Shown: piece by piece, positions 1 through 8,522 of the stretch
How positions within the stretch are numbered: position 1 is the stretch's first letter
How the letters are laid out: every line of letters starts with the position of its first letter
NCBI RefSeq assembly: GCF_001570545.1
Contig: NZ_BBXD01000014.1
Location: 124,001-188,000 of the forward strand
Length of the DNA stretch: 64,000 bases
Source: Herbidospora mongoliensis
Lineage (GTDB): Bacteria; Actinomycetota; Actinomycetes; Streptosporangiales; Streptosporangiaceae
Direction of reading: 5' to 3'
Program-made: the position numbers and the translations under genes
Notes under the pieces: generated by a model
Seen by the model: the letters and a program-made list of their open reading frames with translations, nothing else
Told to the model about the DNA's origin: nothing
Database searches by the model: none

Positions 1-1
1 C

Positions 2-733
2 CGGCACATCCTCTTCCTGGACGGCAACACCTACTCCACCGAGTTCGACGTCTTCGACGAGCCGTGGGGCAACACGGTGTACGCCGCCCACGACTACGCC
101 GCCCCTGGCCTGGGCGGCGGCGGCCCCTACCCGGGCGACACCGCCGGGAAGCACTGGGACAAGTCCACCCTCGAAGAGAAGTACGCCGAGCGCACCGAAT
201 ACAGCAACCGCACCGGCACCCCCGTGTGGGTCGGCGAGTTCGGCCCGATCTACACCGGCTCCGAGCCCCGCGACGCCGAGCTCCGCCAGCTGCTGGCCGA
301 CCAGCTGGAGATCTTCAAGCGCGACGACGCCGGCTGGTCGATCTGGATGTACAAGGACCTGGGCCGCCAGGGCCTGGTCATGGTGCGCCCCGACTCCCCG
401 TACCTGAAGCGCTTCGGTGACTTCGTCGCCAAGAAGGTGCGCCTGGGCGCCGACCAGTGGGGGAGCGACGGCAAGGGAGTCGCCGAGGTCACCGGCCCCT
501 ACTACAAGATGATCGCCGAGGAGTTCCCCGGCTTCGACCCCTACCCCTGGGGCCAGTACGACTGGGTCCGCACCCTGCTGCTCAACCTGACGGTGGCCCA
601 GCCGCTGGCGTATGAGTACGCCGAACTCTTCCGCGGCCTGTCGGACGACGAGCTGATCGAGCTGGCCGACTCGTTCGCCCTGGTCAACTGCGACGTGCGC
701 ACCACCCTGCGCGACCAGCTGATCGAGGGCTGA
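2..733 (+). CDS. Glycoside hydrolase family 5 (cellulase-like), C-terminal part
   Basis: The reading frame is open from the left edge and ends at TGA, so the N-terminus lies outside the window; 243 residues are visible. An H-D-Y motif is followed by VWVGEFG, where the Glu codon at 236-238 matches the GH5 catalytic nucleophile. The acid/base Asn-Glu-Pro motif should lie upstream. The enzyme is expected to hydrolyse beta-glycosidic bonds. About 115 residues follow the catalytic strand, longer than a minimal GH5 domain, and contain no recognisable carbohydrate-binding module. A strong hairpin follows the stop. Substrate (glucan, mannan or glycoside) cannot be told from this part. Family assignment is fairly sure. 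Confidence 0.8.
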   Translation, partial: RHILFLDGNTYSTEFDVFDEPWGNTVYAAHDYAAPGLGGGGPYPGDTAGKHWDKSTLEEKYAERTEYSNRTGTPVWVGEFGPIYTGSEPRDAELRQLLADQLEIFKRDDAGWSIWMYKDLGRQGLVMVRPDSPYLKRFGDFVAKKVRLGADQWGSDGKGVAEVTGPYYKMIAEEFPGFDPYPWGQYDWVRTLLLNLTVAQPLAYEYAELFRGLSDDELIELADSFALVNCDVRTTLRDQLIEG

Positions 734-737
734 CAGC

Positions 738-773
738 TTCAGGGCCGAGACGGGGAAACGTCTCGGCCCTGAA
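738..773. terminator. Bidirectional intrinsic terminator
   Basis: A perfect 15-bp stem (738-752 with 759-773) with a GGGAAA loop lies between the converging GH5 and S8 protease genes. The outer T/A pairs serve either direction. The protease stop codon begins 6 bp past the stem. Confidence 0.85.
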
Positions 774-778
774 AACCA

Positions 779-3700
779 CTACCTGATCTCGTACGCCCGG
801 ATGACCGTCTCGGTGAACGCGTTGTCGTCCACGTCGGCGGCCTTCACCCGCAGCGAGGCGAACCGCGCGCTGTGGGGGTGCCGGACCTCCGCGCTCCAGG
901 TGCCGCGGCCCGTCTCGCGCACCTTCGCGTCCTGCCAGGTGCGTCCGTCGTCGTAGGAGACCTCCAGGCTCGGCGTCCGCACCTTGAGGTCAGGCGAGCC
1001 CTGCTGGCGCTCGACCCGCAACGGGATGGTGAACTTGCCCTCGGGGGCGCGGTTGCGGTCGTCCAGGTCCGGGCCGATCCTGACCGCCAGCAGCGGCAGG
1101 ACCGAGCGTTCGCCCTGCTCGGGGGTCTTGGAGCGGAACGTCCACTCGGCGCTGACCTTGGTGGATAGCTTCGTCATCGCCGCCGGGCGGTCCGCGCTCA
1201 GCGTGAACCGGTAGCGGCTCTCCTTCTTCTCCGCGGGGACCTCGATGTTGCCCGGCAGGTAGTCGCCGGTCGTGAAGATCTCCTTGCCGTCGCGGAGGAG
1301 GGTGGCGCGCGGGTGCTCGTACTCGCCGTAGGAATAATGTCCCGGTACGGAGTCCTCGAACAGCGCGGTCGCGAACTGGAGCAGGTTCTCCTCACGCCAC
1401 GAGTAGTCGCCGCCGGGGTTCAGCGACGCGCCGAAGACGCCGGAGTTCCAGCGTTCCGAGGTGCGCTGCCCGGCTCGGTAGGTGGTCTTCTCGCCGAAGA
1501 AGAACTGGTTGACGTCGTCGAAGCCCTCCAACGCCTTGTACTGGATGAACGAGGGGTACCAGGCGGTGTCACCGGGCGTGTAGTACTCGGTCCGGCGGAA
1601 CGGCAGCGGGAAGTTCGCCACCCTTCCGTAGGGCATCCAGGCCAGTTCCGTCCCGTACAGGACGGGCAGGGCGAACCGCTCGCCGAACTTGGCGGCCTGC
1701 TGGGTGGCGTACGTCGAGGTGACCTCGGCGAGATCGCCGTTGGCCGGGCGGTAGCCGGGGTCGGCGGGGATGCCGGGTTCGGCCTTCATCAGGTGGTAGA
1801 AGTACGGGCTGGCGTCGTATCCGTCGCCGTTCGGCCTGGCCCACTGCGTCCACCGGTAGTAGGCGAACTTCTTGCTGACCATCCGGCCCGACGGGATGGC
1901 CTTGACGCCCTCGACGCGGGCACCGTCGCGGGCCAGGTCGAGGTCCACGCCCAGAGGCTGCTGGCCGTCCATGATCTGGAGCAGGCCGACCAGGCCGAAG
2001 GCGAGGCGGGCGGACTTCTCGGACGGCCGCACGTCGACCGGCCGGGCGGCGCGCGCGTCGGCGGTGAAGGTGCGGTCGGCGGTCAGCGTGAACTCCGGGT
2101 CGGTCGCCAGGACCACGGTGCCGTCGTGGTCGAGCAGCAGGCTGACGACCGTGTAGCGGCGGTCCTTCTCGAGCTTGAGATCCAGGGTTCCGGTGGAGAC
2201 GTCGTAGTTGGTCTGGGCCCCGGCGTCAAGGTCGATGACCCCGGCGAACGCGGCCGAGGCGGGCTTGCCGTCCGAGCCGGTGAAGGTCAGCTTGAGGGCG
2301 CGCTTCTCGGGTGAGATCCGCATGCCGATCCCGGTCCGCACCGAGACGCCGCCGCCGGTGGCGATGACCGTACCGCTGAAGTCGCCGATCGCGGACGCCC
2401 GCGCGCCCACCTCGACCTGCGCGGAACCGCGCGCCGGCACCTCGACGCTCGTGGCGCCGAGCGTGAACTGCGGCGCCGTCACCCGCAGGTCCAATTTCAC
2501 CGGGGCGTTGCCGTCGTTGCGGTAGGTCAGCGTCCGGTTGGCGGGTTCGGCGGGTAACTGGAGGTCGCCCATGCTCAGCGCGGCGGGCTCGGAGGTGACC
2601 TGCTGGGTGACCGCGCGGGCGACGTCCAGGCGACCGGAACCCTGGGCGTAGGCGCCCAGTTCCTCGCCGGCCGCCGTCGAGGCCATCAGCGCCGCCTTGA
2701 GCCGGTCGGCCTTCCACTCGGGGTGTACGCCGGCCAGGATCGCCGCCGCTCCCGTCACATGCGGGGTCGCCATCGACGTGCCGCTCATCGAGACGTAGGA
2801 GTCGGTCCCGGCCATCGCCGCGACGATGCCGAGCCCGGGGGCGATCAGGTCGGGCTTGACCGCGCCGTCGTCGAGGCGCGGCCCGGTGCTGCTGAACTGC
2901 GCGAGGGCGTCGTCACCGCGGCCCGACGCGCCGACCGACAGCGCCCGGTCGGCGGTGCTCGGCGAGCTGACCGTCTGGGGGCCGGAGTTGCCCGAGGCGA
3001 CGACGAACAGCGTGCCGTACTGCTCCGACAGGGTGTCGACCGCCTGTTCCAGCGGGTCGAGGCCGGGCGCGTCGGGGCTGCCGAGGCTCAGGTTGACGAC
3101 CTTGGCGCCGTTCTCCGCCGCCCAGGTCATCGCCTCGATGATGCCCGAGTCCGGGCAGTCGCCGCTCTGCGTGCAGACCTTGCCGATCATCAGTTTCGCG
3201 CCCGGCGCGACGCCCTTGTGCGTGCCGCCCGAGGCGGCGCCCGAGCCCGCGACGGTGGAGGCGACGTGGGTGCCGTGCCCGTTCAGGTCGCGGACGTCGG
3301 GTTCGTCGGTGAAGTTCTTCGAGGTGGTGACCAGCCCCTTGAGATCGGGGTGGTCGGGGTCGTATCCGCTGTCGAGCACGGCCACCGGGACGTCCGCGCC
3401 GGTGTGCCCGGCCGCCCACGCCTGGGGCGCGCCGATGTGCGGGACGCTGACGTCCAGCGACAGCTTCGCCTTGCCGTCGAGCCAGATCTTCTCCGGTACG
3501 GCCGCCGCCCTGGCCTGGCCGGTCAGCGACTTCCAGAGGGCGCCAGCCGAGTCGCGCGACTCGGTCCGGGCCACCCCGTTGATCGCGGGCAGCGGCCGGC
3601 CGCCGGCGACGCGCAGCGCGGTCCCGCCGGGCGGATAGGTCACGATCAGCGGAAGCGCGTCGTCGTAGCCGAGCGCGGCGAGCTGGGTGACGTCGAACAG

Positions 3701-3976
3701 GCGGGGATCGAGCCGGCCTTCGGCCAGCAGGGGCAGCGCGTCGGCCGGGACGACGCTGAGCCCGTCCTGGCTCCGGCGGCGCAGGAAGTCGATCTTCTCG
3801 CGGCCGGGGGCGGGCTGGACGTCCAGCTGGGTCTGATCATTGGGGAGTGAGCGGAGGGTGACCGTGTCCCCGGTGATGAGTGTGATCGACGAGGGCTCGG
3901 GGCTTGCCTGAGCGGGTGCGGGGATCACTACCAGCGCTGATATCAGAGCGCCGGCAAGGAGGGTTCGCTGTAGCAC
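779..3976 (-). CDS. Secreted S8 family serine peptidase (subtilisin-like), 1065 aa
   Basis: This is a large secreted subtilase. Residues 1-24 form a signal peptide ending PAPAQA. A roughly 170-residue propeptide-like segment follows. The catalytic triad is visible: Asp202 in AVLDSGYD, His234 in NGHGTHVAS and Ser401 in SGTSMATPH, with Asn330 in VASGNSG as the oxyanion residue. About 600 residues follow the catalytic domain and look like beta-rich accessory domains, as in large actinobacterial extracellular proteases. The start is a GTG; no strong ribosome binding site precedes it. The gene is divergent from a helix-turn-helix regulator that may control it. It probably degrades extracellular protein; specificity is unknown. 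Confidence 0.93.
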   Translation of the reverse strand: MLQRTLLAGALISALVVIPAPAQASPEPSSITLITGDTVTLRSLPNDQTQLDVQPAPGREKIDFLRRRSQDGLSVVPADALPLLAEGRLDPRLFDVTQLAALGYDDALPLIVTYPPGGTALRVAGGRPLPAINGVARTESRDSAGALWKSLTGQARAAAVPEKIWLDGKAKLSLDVSVPHIGAPQAWAAGHTGADVPVAVLDSGYDPDHPDLKGLVTTSKNFTDEPDVRDLNGHGTHVASTVAGSGAASGGTHKGVAPGAKLMIGKVCTQSGDCPDSGIIEAMTWAAENGAKVVNLSLGSPDAPGLDPLEQAVDTLSEQYGTLFVVASGNSGPQTVSSPSTADRALSVGASGRGDDALAQFSSTGPRLDDGAVKPDLIAPGLGIVAAMAGTDSYVSMSGTSMATPHVTGAAAILAGVHPEWKADRLKAALMASTAAGEELGAYAQGSGRLDVARAVTQQVTSEPAALSMGDLQLPAEPANRTLTYRNDGNAPVKLDLRVTAPQFTLGATSVEVPARGSAQVEVGARASAIGDFSGTVIATGGGVSVRTGIGMRISPEKRALKLTFTGSDGKPASAAFAGVIDLDAGAQTNYDVSTGTLDLKLEKDRRYTVVSLLLDHDGTVVLATDPEFTLTADRTFTADARAARPVDVRPSEKSARLAFGLVGLLQIMDGQQPLGVDLDLARDGARVEGVKAIPSGRMVSKKFAYYRWTQWARPNGDGYDASPYFYHLMKAEPGIPADPGYRPANGDLAEVTSTYATQQAAKFGERFALPVLYGTELAWMPYGRVANFPLPFRRTEYYTPGDTAWYPSFIQYKALEGFDDVNQFFFGEKTTYRAGQRTSERWNSGVFGASLNPGGDYSWREENLLQFATALFEDSVPGHYSYGEYEHPRATLLRDGKEIFTTGDYLPGNIEVPAEKKESRYRFTLSADRPAAMTKLSTKVSAEWTFRSKTPEQGERSVLPLLAVRIGPDLDDRNRAPEGKFTIPLRVERQQGSPDLKVRTPSLEVSYDDGRTWQDAKVRETGRGTWSAEVRHPHSARFASLRVKAADVDDNAFTETVIRAYEIR

Positions 3977-3987
3977 GACACGATTTC

Positions 3988-4008
3988 TAACTGTCTGTTA
4001 ACTATGAT
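3988..4008. promoter_or_regulatory. Divergent promoter region of the protease and its regulator
   Basis: TAAC-N5-GTTA (3988-4000) is a small inverted repeat. TATGAT (4003-4008) is a good -10 candidate for the rightward gene and places transcription start near 4015. That argues against the upstream GTG at 4024 and for the ATG at 4069 as regulator start. No clear -35 was seen. Confidence 0.4.
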
Positions 4009-4068
4009 GCCAAGGGTGCCGGTGTGTCCTATTGCGGCAGCCGCCCGAAATGGCCAATATGTGGCGAC

Positions 4069-5031
4069 ATGTTGCAAGTGCTCGGGATCAGCCCGTTCGA
4101 CGAACGGATCTATCGTGCGGTGCTCGCCTCGCCCGGCATCTCGGCGCAGGAGATCGTCATGCGGAGCGGCGAGAGCGGCGGCCGCGTCCAGTCGTCGCTG
4201 AGCAGGCTCAGCACCCGAGGCCTGATCAACCGCCGGCGGGGGAGCTGGACGGCGACCAACCCGGGCACCGCGATCCGCTCCCTGGTCCGGGGCCTCCAGA
4301 CCGAACTCGACCGGGTCAACGACACCGCCGACGAGCTGGAGGCGACCTTCCGCAGCGTCGGCCAGGAGCCCGACGAGATCGGCCAGTTCGAGATCATGGC
4401 CGGGCCCGAGATGCTCGCCCGGTGGTATCAGCAGGTGCAGCAGGAGGCCAGGGAGGAGGTCCTCACCTTCGACCGCCCGCCCTACCTGCTCGACTACCGC
4501 AACCCGATGGAGCGCGCCCGCCTGCGCGACGGCGTCCGCTACCGGACCATCTACGCGCCCGAGGCCTTCCAGCACGAGGGCGCGCTCGACGAGCTGGACA
4601 CCATGCTGAAAGAGGGCGAGGAGGCCCGGGTGCTGCCCGGCCTGCCGTTCAAGATGGTCCTGGTCGACCAGCGGGTCGCGATCATGCCGCTGCACCTGTT
4701 CCTGCCGGTCAGCCGCAGTGTGCTGATCCGGGGGTCGACCATGGTGGTGGCCCTGGTGGAACTGTTCGAGCGCATGTGGCGTGAGGGGGTGCCGATGTAT
4801 CCGCACCCGTCGTCCGCCCCCGAGAAGGAGGCGGCGCCCGCCGAACTCGACGTGGAGGACCGGCGGCTGCTGGCGCTGCTGGCGGCCGGGCTGAAGGACG
4901 ACGCCATCGCCCGCCAGTTCGGCACCAGCCCGCGCAGCCTCCGCCGCCGCCTGCGCCACCTCTTCGACGAACTGAACGCCGAGACCCGGTTCCAGGCCGG
5001 GGCGCAGGCGAGCCGTCGCGGCCTCGTCTGA
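4069..5031 (+). CDS. TrmB/LuxR-like helix-turn-helix transcriptional regulator, 320 aa
   Basis: The N-terminus (about residues 5-60) resembles a winged helix of the TrmB type: LASPGISAQEIVMRSG followed by a wing-like RRRGSW. The middle carries a sensor-like region. The C-terminus (about 255-310) is a LuxR-type helix-turn-helix: LLALLAAGLKDDAIARQFG then RSLRRRLRHLFDEL. This two-HTH design occurs in actinobacterial regulators next to S8 peptidase genes, as here. A GTG at 4024 would add 15 residues, but the -10 at 4003-4008 leaves it almost no leader. The stop abuts the converging stop of the next gene. DNA binding is confident; ligand and target are inferred. Confidence 0.8.
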   Translation: MLQVLGISPFDERIYRAVLASPGISAQEIVMRSGESGGRVQSSLSRLSTRGLINRRRGSWTATNPGTAIRSLVRGLQTELDRVNDTADELEATFRSVGQEPDEIGQFEIMAGPEMLARWYQQVQQEAREEVLTFDRPPYLLDYRNPMERARLRDGVRYRTIYAPEAFQHEGALDELDTMLKEGEEARVLPGLPFKMVLVDQRVAIMPLHLFLPVSRSVLIRGSTMVVALVELFERMWREGVPMYPHPSSAPEKEAAPAELDVEDRRLLALLAAGLKDDAIARQFGTSPRSLRRRLRHLFDELNAETRFQAGAQASRRGLV

Positions 5032-5931
5032 TCAGAGGTATTTGACCGTCCACTCCTCGAAGGTGGTCAGGGGGATGCCGAACGCCCGCGCGTACTCCGG
5101 CCGCGCGGGCTGCCCGACGGCGCCGGTACGTTCGTGCGACACCCCCGCCCACACCGGCATCCCCTTGGCGACGGCCTCCTCTTCAGTCAGGTCGGGTGCG
5201 GTCAGCTCGGTCCTGAGCGCCGTGGACAGGGCCGCGGCGATCTCGGTCATCGACCGGTGGTCGCTCGCGAGCTCCAGCTCGATCCCGTGGAAACGCCCGG
5301 GGTCGGCGATCGCCGCAGCGGCGGCCCGGCCGATGTCGTCGACCGCGACGAGGGAGAGCCTGGTCTCCGGCTTCAGCACCGTGACCAGGCCGCCCTCGAC
5401 CCCGCGAGGGAACAGGTAGGCCAGTTCTGGCAGGAAGTTCTCCATGAAGAAGCCCGGCTTGATCAGCGTCCAGTAGGTGAACCCGGCCTCCCGGACACGG
5501 TCCTGGATGGCGCCCTTGGTGGCGTAGTAGGGGTCGAGCCCGGCCCACCGCTCGGTGACGACCCGCTGCCCGGCGCCGGAGACCGAGGTGTGCACGAACT
5601 GCGGCACCCCGACGGCCCGCGCGGCCTCGATCAGGTTGACCGCCTGGGCCAGCTCCCCGTCGAAGTCGATGGAGTTGCCCGCCAGCCCCTCCGCCATCGG
5701 CGGCATCTGCACCGAGAAGACGGCCCGGGCCCCTCGCGCGGCCTCGACCAGCGAATCGCGGTCGGTGAGATCACCGGTCACCAGCTCGGCGCCGAGCGCC
5801 TCGACGGCCTTGGCCCGCTCCGTCGAGGGATCGCGGACCAGCGCCCGCACGGGCACCCCCGCCGCGAGCAGGGCGCGGGCGGTCGCACCCCCCTGCCGGC
5901 CGGTGGCACCGGTGACCAGGACAGAAGACAT
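5032..5931 (-). CDS. NmrA-like NAD(P)-binding oxidoreductase, 299 aa
   Basis: The N-terminal TGATGRQGGATARALL is the dinucleotide-binding Rossmann loop of the atypical short-chain dehydrogenase/NmrA family. The rest has the family spacing (VRALVRDP, LVTGDLTD, FVHTSVSG) and the usual length near 300 residues. Members are NADP sensors or quinone/carbonyl reductases; the substrate here is not visible. A GGGGAG ribosome binding site precedes the ATG. The gene is divergent from a TetR regulator, with a palindromic operator between them, so it is probably the regulator's main target. Confidence 0.88.
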   Translation of the reverse strand: MSSVLVTGATGRQGGATARALLAAGVPVRALVRDPSTERAKAVEALGAELVTGDLTDRDSLVEAARGARAVFSVQMPPMAEGLAGNSIDFDGELAQAVNLIEAARAVGVPQFVHTSVSGAGQRVVTERWAGLDPYYATKGAIQDRVREAGFTYWTLIKPGFFMENFLPELAYLFPRGVEGGLVTVLKPETRLSLVAVDDIGRAAAAAIADPGRFHGIELELASDHRSMTEIAAALSTALRTELTAPDLTEEEAVAKGMPVWAGVSHERTGAVGQPARPEYARAFGIPLTTFEEWTVKYL

Positions 5932-5950
5932 GAGAGCTCCCCAGAGTTTT

Positions 5951-6005
5951 AAACGGCGGACCCCGCCGTTTCTGATTCGGTACGATACGGAGACCCCCGC
6001 CGTTT
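5951..6005. promoter_or_regulatory. TetR operator: palindrome plus half-site
   Basis: AAACGGCGG-N3-CCGCCGTTT (5951-5971) is a perfect 9-3-9 palindrome. A third copy of the half-site CCGCCGTTT lies at 5997-6005. They fill the gap between the divergent oxidoreductase and TetR genes, as expected for an autoregulated TetR switch. Confidence 0.75.
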
Positions 6006-6026
6006 AGCAACCTCGAGGTGAAGCCC

Positions 6027-6578
6027 ATGCGCGCCGACGCCCAGCGCAACTACGCGCGCCTGCTCGCCGTGGCCGGCGAGGAGATCGCCCTCAACGGCGC
6101 CGACGCGTCGCTGGAACAGATCGCCCGCATCGCGGGCGTGGGGTCGGGGACGGTACGCCGCCACTTCCCCACCCGCCACGCCCTGCTGGCCGCGGTCTTC
6201 CGCGAACGCGTCGACTCCCTGTGCGCCCACGCAGGCGACCGCATAGGTCGCGCCGACACCCGGGCCGCGCTGCTCGAGTGGCTGAGCGCTGTCACCACGT
6301 CCGCCGCGACCATCGGCGGCCTGGCCGTGGCCCTGAACCGCGCCTGCGCGACGGACCCCGGCGCGGCCCACGAGCACTGCGCCACCGCCCGGCTCACCGA
6401 AGCGGGCGAACCCCTGGTCGCCCAGGCCGCCACCGCCCTCGCCCCCGGCATCACCATCACCGACCTGCTCGCCGTGGTCACCGGCCTGGCCCTGGCCACC
6501 GAGCACCACACCGACCCCGCCACCGAGGCCGACCGCCTCCTGGGCCTGACCTTCGCCGGAATCAGCCCGGCCCGGTGA
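6027..6578 (+). CDS. TetR family transcriptional regulator, 183 aa
   Basis: The N-terminal helix-turn-helix is clear: SLEQIARIAGVGSGTVRRHF at about residues 31-50, followed by TRHALLAAVF. The C-terminal half is helical ligand-binding sequence. GAGGTG (6014-6019) sits 7 bases before the ATG chosen here; a GTG at 6018 lies inside that ribosome binding site and is unlikely. It probably represses the divergent NmrA-like gene through the palindrome in between. The ligand is unknown. Confidence 0.88.
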   Translation: MRADAQRNYARLLAVAGEEIALNGADASLEQIARIAGVGSGTVRRHFPTRHALLAAVFRERVDSLCAHAGDRIGRADTRAALLEWLSAVTTSAATIGGLAVALNRACATDPGAAHEHCATARLTEAGEPLVAQAATALAPGITITDLLAVVTGLALATEHHTDPATEADRLLGLTFAGISPAR

Positions 6579-7413
6579 CACCGCGGCACCGTGAACTGCC
6601 CAGCGACTTCCCGTGCGGGCCTGGGCATGGCGGTGGGGGGCAGACACCGGACACCTGAGGTGCGATCGCGCCGACCCGGAGTTCGCCGAACTGCGGACGC
6701 GACATGACGTCGATCGGGTCCAGGAGGTACGGCATCCCGAGGTCGGTGACCTGTTCTCCGACCTGACGACCCTGACCACTGGTACTTGGAGCTCTAGAAC
6801 CCGCGATGAGCTTTCAGCCGTCGGCGGCCTGGACGATCTTGATTGGTCGGGTGGCCAGAGGGAGATCGGGTGGCCGGCCAGGCGGAGCCGTAACGGAAGA
6901 AATGCAGTCGGGTTCTGCCGTCGGCTGGGGTGGCGTGGTGCGGCAGACCTGGTAGTCGACGGCGAAGGTCCCGATCAGGTGGGCCGCGCGGGTGCGCCAG
7001 GTGAGACGGGTGAAGGAAGGGGCGTCGGTCCAGGGCGCGTCATCGGGCAGCCGGGTTCGCCGGGTGCGGTAGCGGCGATACGGTCGGCGACCGCTGAGCC
7101 GGTGGATCAGCTCGTGCCACAGGGCGCAATCCGGTGATCATGCCACCTGGTCGGCGCACGCCGCGAGTTCGGCGAGTGGCTCCCGTTCGGGCTGGTCTGG
7201 CGACGGCGGGGGTTGTTGGAGCCGAGGCTGGCGTGAAGGTGGTCCGGCTGCGGAGGGGAGCGCCGGACCACCGGCCTGGTGAGGTCCGGCTTAGAGCTCC
7301 TGACAAAAGAGCTTCGCTGTACTCGGCGCCGGCACGGCGAGGTGTGTCATCTGGATGGATGGCGCAGGACGACGGAGCCTTGCCAGGCGCTGGGGTCATT
7401 CTGTTAGGCCTTC
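6579..7413. other. Gene-poor region, 835 bp
   Basis: No convincing intact gene was found. The minus strand holds one stretch with coding character, listed separately. The rest shows no start, ribosome binding site or recognisable family. Base composition is slightly lower in GC than the flanks. Confidence 0.5.
6814..7137 (-). pseudogene. Possible decayed coding remnant
   Basis: A minus-strand frame is open for 107 codons and ends in TGA. It reads like real protein (ALWHELIHRLSGRRPYRRYR, then HLIGTFAVDYQVCRTTPP). It has no usable start codon after the in-frame TGA at 7138-7140, and upstream the same frame continues with biased composition. I do not recognise the family. It may be the 3' part of a lost accessory gene. 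Confidence 0.3.
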
Positions 7414-7896
7414 TTAGTAGATGCCTTCCTCGGTGTTGGACTCGGCGCTGATGGTCGCGCCGTCGCCGTCGATGAACTTCGCGACGATGTAGACCTCGTC
7501 GCCGTTGTTGCCCCAACCGCTGTCCTCGTTGAGGAACGATCCCTGGGGGACCTCCCAGCCGTAGTCCAGGTGGATGCCGTCCGGGCCCGCGGTCAGGCCG
7601 AAGTCGTCCTTGTACCAGGTGACCGGACCATAGATCACAGAGTCGGTACCGGGGTCGCTGCCGTAGAAGCGGACCTGGATCCTGGCGCCGTGGATGAGAT
7701 AGCCGTTCGCGTCGTACTCGTTCATGGGCACGTGCACGCTCAGGTTGATGGTCCGGGCGGCGGGCACGCCGGTGTTGAAGCCGATCTCCAGGTGGGCGGT
7801 GATCACGGTCGCCGCCTGGGCGGGCGCCGTGGCCAGGCCGATGATGCCGATGGTGGCCACCAGGACGGCGGCCAGCCGGTTGAGTATGCCTTTCAT
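7414..7896 (-). CDS. Small secreted protein of unknown function, 160 aa
   Basis: The ATG is preceded by AGAAGGA at good spacing. Residues 1-28 form a classical signal peptide ending APAQA, giving a mature protein of about 132 residues. The mature part is rich in Tyr, Gly, Asp and Asn and has alternating hydrophobic residues (VITAHLEIGF, INLSVHVPM, ARIQVRFYGSD), which suggests an all-beta fold. No cysteines, catalytic motif or sortase signal is visible. The frame remains open upstream, but that part is arginine- and proline-rich and not credible. It stands alone among gene-poor sequence. Function unknown. Confidence 0.75.
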   Translation of the reverse strand: MKGILNRLAAVLVATIGIIGLATAPAQAATVITAHLEIGFNTGVPAARTINLSVHVPMNEYDANGYLIHGARIQVRFYGSDPGTDSVIYGPVTWYKDDFGLTAGPDGIHLDYGWEVPQGSFLNEDSGWGNNGDEVYIVAKFIDGDGATISAESNTEEGIY

Positions 7897-8062
7897 TGTC
7901 TGTCCTTCTCGGGTTCTGATCACCATGAAGTGATCAAGGGCAAATTGAATCGCGGCCGGTCGCGGCCGTCTCACAGGTAGGGCGTTCCATCCCGTTCCGC
8001 CGGGCGACACGCGTGGAACTGATCGCGGCCTTGATGACGGGGCTGGAAGGCGAGACCCGTCT

Positions 8063-8209
8063 ATGGCCATACGCTCTTCCCCGGTTCTGGTCGGCCGGGA
8101 CCGCGAGATGGCCGACCCGGGCACCGCGATGGCCGGGATGGCGACCTTGCAGGGAAGCGGCTCGACCGCAGAGAGGGCCGGCTCCTTCCCAGTACAGGAG
8201 GTTGGCTAG
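8063..8209 (+). pseudogene. N-terminal remnant of a LuxR-family (LAL) ATPase regulator
   Basis: The frame starts ATG and reads IRSSPVLVGRDREMA, a typical opening of large MalT/LAL-type regulators, where the VGR-x-x-E segment precedes the P-loop ATPase domain. It degenerates after about 30 codons and hits TAG after 48. No Walker A motif follows. It is most likely the stump of a deleted regulator gene. Confidence 0.5.
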
Positions 8210-8360
8210 ATGCTGAGCGGTGGCCGGCCACGACCCGCCCTTTTCAGCGTCGGTCGGCATGAGCGGGCAAGGTGAACCGCCGAGTCCGCGATCCGGTATC
8301 GGTTCCCAGGTTCGGCTCGTGGGTGGGGGCGGCGAGGAATATCCGAATGCCCCGCTCAGA

Positions 8361-8513
8361 CGAGCGAAGCGAGAGCCGCCCGAGCGAAGCGAGGCCTTGC
8401 CGGGGAGCGCAGCGATCCCGGAGCGGTAGCGGCGTCGGGACGCGACAGCGGCCAGGGGAGCGCGAGGGGGCGAAAGCCCCTTCGCAGCGGGGGGCTCGGG
8501 GGGTCGTCCCCCG
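8361..8513. repeat. GC-rich extragenic repeats with hairpins
   Basis: CGAGCGAAGCGAG occurs at 8361-8373 and 8381-8393, followed by a GGGGAGCGCAGCGATCCCG element. A GGGGC-GAAA-GCCCC hairpin (8467-8480) and a CGGGGG/CCCCCG hairpin (about 8497-8512) follow. They lie just downstream of the minus-strand aminotransferase gene and may end its transcript. Similar GAGCGAAGCGAG runs are common between actinomycete genes. Confidence 0.6.
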
Positions 8514-8522
8514 GACACACAT

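Noticed and set aside
1313-3850. Long plus-strand frames opposite the protease
   Set aside because: Antisense shadows; the protease on the minus strand has a signal peptide and full catalytic triad.
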